From: Rhyacophila brunnea
Taxonomy: Eukaryota; Arthropoda; Insecta; Trichoptera; Rhyacophilidae
Direction: 5' to 3'
Assembly (NCBI GenBank): GCA_022495005.1
Contig: JAGYXB010002029.1
Coordinates: 682,001-746,000, forward strand
DNA length: 64,000 bases
Position numbers and translations under genes: made by a program. This document shows, piece by piece, positions 58,178-64,000 of the stretch (positions are counted from its first letter, which is position 1; each line of letters starts with the position of its first letter). The notes beneath the pieces are model-generated. The model did no database searches, was not told the DNA's origin, and was given only the letters and a program-made list of their open reading frames with translations.

Positions 58178-58360
58178 CATGTCCGGTACTTAGGCGAAGC
58201 ACATGGACACCACGCGGCGCCTCCAAGAATCCCTGTCGCTCGCCAGTCGTCTTGTGTCGTCTCATGCCATATTATATCTGTAGATAGTTAATGGTTTCCC
58301 AGTTTGGCTTGAAGATAATACAGACCAGGTAAAGATTCTCAGGCATGCATAGTACCTAGG
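58178..58360 (-). pseudogene. RTE-like LINE 3' tail
   Basis: Minus strand shows PENLYLVCIIFKPNW (58340-58290), corresponding to PEENLSLACLFFKPTG in the LINE at 32665, then, after an internal loss, a reading close to DRDSWRR.VVSM (58245-58205). The very end is CCGGACATGGTCAAAAAG (minus strand), which equals the 3' end of the family A SINE at 24593 (CGGACATGGTCGAAA). Confidence 0.65.
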
Positions 58361-58514
58361 TATGTGTCGAATAATGTCCAAAGTACTTATTCTACGGGAG
58401 ATAAATTTGTATAATCAATTGTTAACGGGGTCCTATCGTTAATCCCATAAATAGTAAAGTACAGTCCTTATTCAACATTTTAAAACATCTCAGAAACATA
58501 CTAGAGAAAATCTT

Positions 58515-58605
58515 AAAAACACGACACCGGGCAGGACTCAAACCAGTTTCCATCGGATTCCGGTCATTCTGCTTTATCAATTTAGTCAACTGCGTCCAAC
58601 CCAAA
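58515..58605 (-). repeat. tRNA-headed SINE, family B
   Basis: Minus strand: TTGGACGCAGTTGACTAAAT, TGATAAAGCAGAATGACCGG and CTGGTTTGAGTCCTGCCCGG, laid out like 40935-41012. The B box has one change from GGTTCGAGTCC. Confidence 0.6.
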
Positions 58606-59700
58606 TTACGATAAAATTGACTAGTCGTCATACAACTTCTTAAATTACGTGGATTATAATAATATGCTCAATAAAGAATGTTACATTCTCAAATCTTGTC
58701 AATTATTAGTCGCATAATTTGATCAATTCTACTACACACTGTATTTTATTTTATTTAATGAAATATCTTTCCACCTAGAATTGACAGTTAGTTTCTTGGC
58801 AATACTGTATGCAGAAATTGACTAGGTACCGTTGGGGTTGTATGTTGGAACTGTTGGATTTCCTTAATAAAATTGGTGTTATTTTGTATATTATATCACG
58901 CCAGTTACGTTGTTTTTCTCCAGGAAATCCATTCATTTATCATGCAATCTGGAGACTATATAATTATTATTGTATGTATGAAATACATATAGGTAGGTAC
59001 CTACGGAACATCAGTTACCCTTCGATCATAAAACCCAATGTGACCATTCCTGTGATATTAATTACGTACATACTGATAGATTTACACTACATATTCTTGT
59101 ATTGGCATGGATTAATGGATAACAAAATAAATTGTAGCTATACAGTACAGGGCGTTAGTCTATAATTATAAGAATGTCATATGAATTTATAGCAAGTTGT
59201 CGGGTCATCCTACTGGTACATTCCACCCCTACGATTTGGGATTTTTCCGATTACAGCGAGGGGGGAAAGGGTTGAGGTTGAAATCAACTGTCTTTGTGAT
59301 GATCAAAAAGAAAGATATTAAGTGTAGGCGGTAGGCATTCCCACAAGCGTGTGGTGTCGCATCATCAGAGATATTACAATATTCAAAATATGAGGTTAGT
59401 TTCATGCGCATTCCCAATATTACAACTTTTCAGAGCAGTAGCGGTTTTTTTATAAAGCAGACGATGCGGTCGATTCGTTAGAAAGTGCCGACATCTCGCT
59501 TTAAAAAATACTTATACCCTGACGGCTAAAATTATTAAACATGGAACATGCTTTGCCTACTGATTCTCTGAATGCTGGTTCTCCAAATTCGAAAGAAAAT
59601 TTATATGTCAAAAAAACCGAATCCAAAGGATTCAAATAATTTTACTTTTCGGAAAATGATGTCTGAAGTCTAGGATCTTTGTCGGGGCCCCCTACCTATC
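58606..59700. other. AT-rich stretch without supported genes
   Basis: A 118-codon plus frame (58809-59165) is hydrophobic and Y/I-rich from composition; it overlaps the TAGGTAGGTACCTACGG word and has no motif. Confidence 0.35.
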
Positions 59701-60224
59701 GCCGAGGTTAAAGGCAGTGTGACGCTCTAAATTAGCGTTTTCCAAATGGCGTTCATGGTAAAATTAATGGTATTTACTTAGTGTATTTTTAATATATCGA
59801 CATGAATTATGGAGTTAATCAAGTAATGACACAATTAAAAATTAAATTGCACATTACATATTTAAAAATATAACCATTGGAAAATAGCGCCGCAGGCGAC
59901 TTTTTTTACTATTAGAAAATATTTGATGTTTGTTTATCTCACTTATTTAGTTAACTCGCCACGCCGGGCCCCCCATTAGCCAGGGCCCCAAGACTAGAGC
60001 CCTGTCAGCCCCCCTTGTAGGGGCCATGATTCTAATACCCAGTGGAGCTTTATTGTATAGAAAAAAAATCACGAGGGGCCTCCTAAAGACACCGCTGTTT
60101 GAGAATATGTTTCGTTGAAATGTTCTAATCCTCAGATGATTAATAAGACAGGCCGGTAGGTCCCCAACAAATTGTCATACAATTTGAGACTAAAAATAAA
60201 AGGCGGTGCCATTATATGTCTTTA
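59701..60224. repeat. Probable old DNA-transposon debris
   Basis: CGGGCCCCCCATTAGCCAGG, GCCCCAAGACTAGAGCCC and GCCCCCCTTGTAGGGGCC form GC-rich pairs like those near hAT termini, within otherwise AT-rich sequence. No clear ends. Confidence 0.3.
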
Positions 60225-60262
60225 AGTCTGTTTAAGGGCGACACTTTACCTAGGGACGTCAC
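60225..60262. mobile_element. hAT-like right end, fragment
   Basis: GGGCGACACTTTACCTAGGG followed by ACGTCACT resembles the right ends at 43-50 and 14335-14354. The left part is not recognisable. The Tigger derivative starts 12 bases further on. Confidence 0.4.
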
Positions 60263-60274
60263 TACGACGATATA

Positions 60275-60883
60275 CAGTACACTCTCAGTAATCCGCCGCT
60301 CGATTATCCGACAACTACTATAATCCGCCGTTACTTTTACTAGTTGAAAGCACAAAATCAAGCTCTATAATTCGCCGGTTTTCGATTGTCAAATTCAGTA
60401 GTCCGCCGCGTACAAGTATACGACGCAGATGAGACGGGTTTATTTCGGAAACTTGTTCGTAAAACGTACGTTCATCGCGAAGAAAGTAATGTAGGTACCA
60501 GGTAGGAAAGTGCCCAAGAATCGCATCACAATGCCGTGCTCCAATACAACCGGGACACACAAACTGAAGCATTAAATTGCTAGGAATCCTAAGCCATTCA
60601 TGAATATCTGCCTCACTGAACAACTTTACTGGTTGTGTCAAGTGATTTACTGTTTAATATTTAGTTTATAAATATGTATAATTTAGTAACTACTTACTTG
60701 ATTTTGATCATAAATAAAACCGTAATTTGCTAATACAAATTTCTCAACAAAAAAAACAATTTTTACAAAACACCTGTTTAATTTTTAACATATATTGTAT
60801 GTATGCACTATTAATAATCCACCGCTTTCACTCATTGGACACTTGTCTGGTTTTTGGGGTGGCGGATTACTGAGTGAGTACTG
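60275..60883 (+). mobile_element. pogo/Tigger-type deletion derivative, copy 2
   Basis: 609 bases between TA dinucleotides (60273-60274, 60884-60885). Ends CAGTACACTCTCAGTAATCC and GGCGGATTACTGAGTGAGTACTG are near-perfect inverted copies. The inside is collinear with 9744-10334: the DADETGL block at about 60426, then VPGRKVPK-like and GTHK-like readings broken by indels. Both copies join CCTAAG...GAATATCTGCCTCACTG at the same place, so the deletion predates their spread. Confidence 0.85.
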
Positions 60884-61059
60884 TAACTTAATAAGAACTA
60901 TTTTAATTACGTCCTATGCACATTCACCCGTACCAGTTCTTATTTTTTTGTGGAAAATTGTATGAATAGGCATCTATTGTTGTACTACGTCCAATATTGT
61001 CGGATTTTTTCTCCCATTGCAAACTGCAATGTTTGCCAAAGCGAGCCTCACGAATATAA

Positions 61060-61290
61060 TCGTTTGGAAGCGCCGGGTCGACGGGCTTAACGCTTAACCC
61101 TTTGTGGTCGAATGCAGTGGATACACACGCACTTCGACGGCCGGCCGCGCCCCCGCCGGCGAACATCTCCGACCGGCGATTATTGCGGCGCCGCGAGCGA
61201 TATGATGCAGCGTGCGGACCCAAAGGACATGTCATGTGCGGGGTCGGACGCCGCCCTCGCCGCCAATGTCAGGGGTCAGAATTTGGCTGG
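61060..61290. other. Very GC-rich, CpG-rich block
   Basis: GACGGCCGGCCGCGCCCCCG and GGCGCCGCGAGCGATATGA show how sharply this differs from the flanks. Frames of 92 (+), 80 (+) and 103 (-) codons are open. After GAATGCAG at 61115 the plus frame in phase with the exon at 57974 reads VDTHALRRPAAPPPANISDR and later CGPKGHVMCGVGRRPRRQC. It could be an exon, a CpG-island promoter or transposon debris; I see no downstream donor. Confidence 0.3.
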
Positions 61291-61719
61291 AGTTTTTTTA
61301 CAATATTGTACTGTACGATTATTATATTTTTTTATTATGAAACGGTTAATATAGGGTTGAATCAAATTTCATGTGCCTAGATATAGATTTTTCACGTAGA
61401 ATACATACGATTACTTGCATTACGAAGTATTCGCAGATAGCCGGCGTATGAAGCTGTGGATCCAAGTTTGATTACCACTTCTAGCAGGAACCCAGTATGG
61501 GTTGCTGGTATTTGTAACTATGCCATGATCTCAGTTGTTAGTGCACGGCCGCCTTCCATGACGCTATAAACGTGACAGAATGAAAAAATATTTCCACATT
61601 TCCTTGTCTCGAAGCGATGCTGCACGTTACTGATGTAGCAACCATGCACCTTAGTGGTTAAAGAAAGAGTTTTCGAAAATAAAAAGAATCTTGACTCGCT
61701 CTGCCGTCATTTATCTTTA
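61291..61719. other. Gene-free stretch
   Basis: No supported feature. Confidence 0.4.
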
Positions 61720-62400
61720 ATGACATGAAGTGTCCTCTGTACCCGTGTACTGAAACTCTGCCGAAACATAAGAATCAGGAGTTAAAAGTGATACATCTGA
61801 GGAGGGATTGGAATTATTCCGTCCTCCATATGGTACAGCAAATTTTTCAAATGCCTCAAAGTTGGCCTTGGTTGATATCAAGTCAGTGTGGCCAATCGGG
61901 CCCGTGTGTGGACGGAACCTGGCAAACAGCTCCACTCGGTCGGATCCCATTAACGGGCAGTCCCAGAGGACATGTTCAGGGTCTTGATGGTCGTGCCCGC
62001 ATGTGCATTTCGGCCCATGTCCTATCAAACGAAAAACATGCAGCTTAGCTGTTACCATGGCCGGTCAGGAACTGGCTTACCCAGTGTGTTGATCTTAGTT
62101 GTCTCGTCTGAAGCCTGCAGGACGCATCTGGAAAACACAGATACGTTTGTGGTCCCTTGGTGGATGCCGACCTCTTCGACTGCCATGTATCGAGTGCTAT
62201 CTTGTAGATTAACGTGCTAACAGTATGCTTGTAAGATACGTCTTCAGATCTCTGCGGAGGCGTCAGATGGACGCTCTCAATGGTGGTGTTGATCCCTTTC
62301 AGAAGAAAGATGATCGATCCTCGTGCAGGTCGAGGAGCAGCACCCGTCGAAGCGACCCAGATTAATAATTTTATCAATAGGTTACCATATTAGAGTCGGG
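61720..62400 (-). pseudogene. C-terminal part of an R1-like LINE ORF2
   Basis: Minus strand, two frames. 62377-62045 ends with ALDTWQSK...LRSTHWVSQFLTGHGN, and the frame starting at 62058 continues AKLHVFRLIGHGPKCTCGHD, HQDPEHVLWDCP, RFRPHTGPIGHTDLISTKAN. The LTGHG...LH.F...CxCG...(E)HVLxxCP order is the standard C-terminal region of R1-type LINE proteins, with a C-C-H-C metal-binding pattern (CTCGHDHQDPEH..WDC). One frameshift lies at about 62050. The polymerase domain is not in the window's flanking sequence, so it is a 5'-truncated copy. Confidence 0.75.
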
Positions 62401-63495
62401 ATAATTTTATATTATTGTGAAGTAAATATCTAGCTAATCATCACTCGGGCCTGCTTTTTCATTCAGAAGTCCGACGGCATCACGAAATAAAATTCTCGGA
62501 ATGTTTGAACTCGGGCAAGAATTGTTTGCATTTCATAGTTAATCCAAAATTACATATCTTGCCGACATTTTTAATGCGTTAGATAACATATTTTTATTGT
62601 CTTTTAAATTGCAATTTCGGTTCTCAGTGTGGAAAAAAATAAAACTATTTTCCAACGTTTACAGATTATCGTTAAGAATCTACACTTCATAAAGTACTTC
62701 GTAATTAAAAATAAGAATTTACGTGTGACGCATTTTTATTATGTGATTCGCTGAAATATCTAAGGGGTTCCGTTATATTTTACATTGTACAATATATTAG
62801 ACGATTCCGTGACTAAAATAAATTGGAAATTGCTGTGTTTGACGAATTTGATCAAAACAGCCATTTATTATTCGTTAAAAAAATATGTTAATCTAGAAAC
62901 TAAAAAAAAAGTCTATTTGTACTCTTATGTTATGTAGTAGTATATTCCTCTTAGACATAATCCAATGACTGGTGTACTAATAATTATTATTGTACGTTCG
63001 TAGACTGGTTCTATACTATAATGCACAAGTGAATAGTTTCAGTGTTAACTCTTCCAAGACCGCTGTAGGTATTTGAGAAAAATGCATGCTCAAGTCATGA
63101 AATTATTCGCTATTATTTGACTCGTATGTACCGACCGACAGCGATCTGGAAAATATTTATGAAGTACACCGGCTGTGGTATTCCGCCTTTAGGATCAAAA
63201 TTTGTAATGGATTGGTGTACTGTTCCTTATGAAGACTTTGCAGTGAAAAGGACATATTTGATTATTTTAAATATTTATTTTCAATCAATTATTGCAATAA
63301 AAACCTTACGTGACTTTCATATGTTGTGTATATTCTTGTCAAAAAGTCGAGGAGTGTTCCCAAGGCCACGGAAGAAGATATTTACACCTATCCCGTATAT
63401 TTTTAATGTTCATACTTTTCTATCCATCACCCGTTCTCCGCCGTCTCCACACTCTTTTGGGGATACTATATCGAGACGTACCGAACGATAATGCA
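62401..63495. other. AT-rich stretch without supported genes
   Basis: A 124-codon plus frame (63117-63491) and overlapping frames in other phases carry no motif. Confidence 0.4.
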
Positions 63496-63497
63496 CA

Positions 63498-63690
63498 CGG
63501 CATTCGAGGTGCAGTGTGTAAGGCGCTGGCCTTTCATCCGGGAGCTCCGGGTGCGAACCCGGTGAGGATACATTTTTATGTAATTTTCTCATAATACCCT
63601 GGGTGTTTGTGATTGTTTCACTGAAATTACTGAATACACTACTGTTAAACTGCAATACTGTCATTGGGCATCTAAGCCTGTTGTAGTGTT
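63498..63690 (+). repeat. tRNA-Glu-like SINE
   Basis: The head reads GAGGTGCAGTGTGTAAGGCG (A box), CTGGCCTTTCATCCGG (anticodon arm with TTC, as in tRNA-Glu) and CTCCGGGTGCGAACCCGG (T arm, B box with an intact stem). There is no matching acceptor stem, and unrelated body sequence follows to about 63690, so it is a SINE rather than a tRNA gene. Confidence 0.6.
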
Positions 63691-64000
63691 GGAAAAAAGA
63701 AAGAATTATAGCTTAACCCTGGTTTCCTTAAAGACATACAAATGGAAGTAGAAATAGAATTGAATTTAACTATAGAAGATTCCCTCACATAGTCAATCTT
63801 AACGTTTAGATGGACTCATTAGCGGAATATGTCCACGAATTTGCAGTATGAAATCGCATTTATTGCACTGGGTAGACTTATTTTTTTCAACAATAATTTA
63901 CAAGTCCATTGTATAATGATAGATAATATAATACAATGGCATCGAGACATGAATGTAGGATTTGAGCTATCTTTTCAATTACACTTAGGTAGGTACTTAA
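63691..64000. other. AT-rich end of window
   Basis: Nothing recognised; the last bases contain TTAGGTAGGTACTTAA, one of the TAGGTAC words common here. Confidence 0.4.

Noticed and set aside
58809..59165. 118-codon plus-strand frame
   Set aside because: Amino acid content (Y, I, L, N) follows from A/T-rich DNA, there is no motif, and it crosses a TAGGTAGGTACCTACGG word found elsewhere in non-coding DNA.
63117..63491. 124-codon plus-strand frame
   Set aside because: No motif, overlapped by frames in other phases, and its end runs toward a SINE head.
63498..63575. tRNA-Glu gene
   Set aside because: Anticodon arm and T arm look right, but the 5' and 3' ends do not pair and repeat-like sequence follows.

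Overview
The window reads as AT-rich insect nuclear DNA made almost entirely of non-coding sequence and transposable-element remains. Pointers to an insect are a degenerate array of the insect telomere unit TTAGG, a mariner element, hAT-like and TTAA-flanked elements, RTE-like and R1-like LINE tails, and tRNA-headed SINEs. The recurrent word TAGGTACCTA and the stretches of A/T with many ATAATATTAT words remind me of aphid or moth genomes, but the sequence does not settle the order. No bacterial, organellar or viral genes, rRNA, CRISPR array or operon were seen. No frame exceeds 426 codons, and the longest is a decayed reverse transcriptase.

Layout. 0-9 kb: AT-rich sequence with a LINE-independent SINE tail, a foldback element (5.9-6.2 kb), a repeat family in two adjacent copies (7.0-7.9 kb) and a small inverted-repeat element (8.26-8.63 kb). 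9-17 kb: an RTE-like 3' end, a pogo/Tigger deletion derivative, an R1-like LINE tail and three hAT-like non-autonomous elements, two with perfect 8-bp target duplications. 20.9-23.6 kb: RTE-like reverse transcriptase pseudogene plus the 3' tail of a second LINE. 24.6-32.9 kb: SINEs, a 56-bp-arm hairpin, further repeat copies and another LINE 3' end. 34.2-35.6 kb: a 1.4-kb almost fully palindromic TTAA-flanked element, present again whole at 55.9-57.2 kb and as a half copy at 45.3-45.9 kb. 35.6-43 kb: relatively transposon-poor, with GC-rich islands that may be regulatory. 47.6-48.5 kb: a hAT-like element carrying a second hAT-like element, both target duplications intact. 49.7-50.0 kb: foldback with a TTAGG-type core. 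52.9-55.5 kb: a nearly complete mariner followed by a second IS630/Tc1-mariner-type transposase remnant. 58-64 kb: LINE and SINE remnants, a second Tigger derivative and a very GC-rich block.

The only good candidate for a host gene is a short first coding exon at 57974-58061 (+): 29 codons that look like a signal peptide, ending at a GTGAGT splice donor and starting in an AAGATGGCG context with two more GCCAT (YY1/Pho-type) sites just upstream. If real, a secreted or membrane protein gene starts here and most of its body lies to the right, possibly beyond the window. All other coding signal is transposon-derived. Repeat boundaries are by eye; percent identities and copy numbers were not computed.
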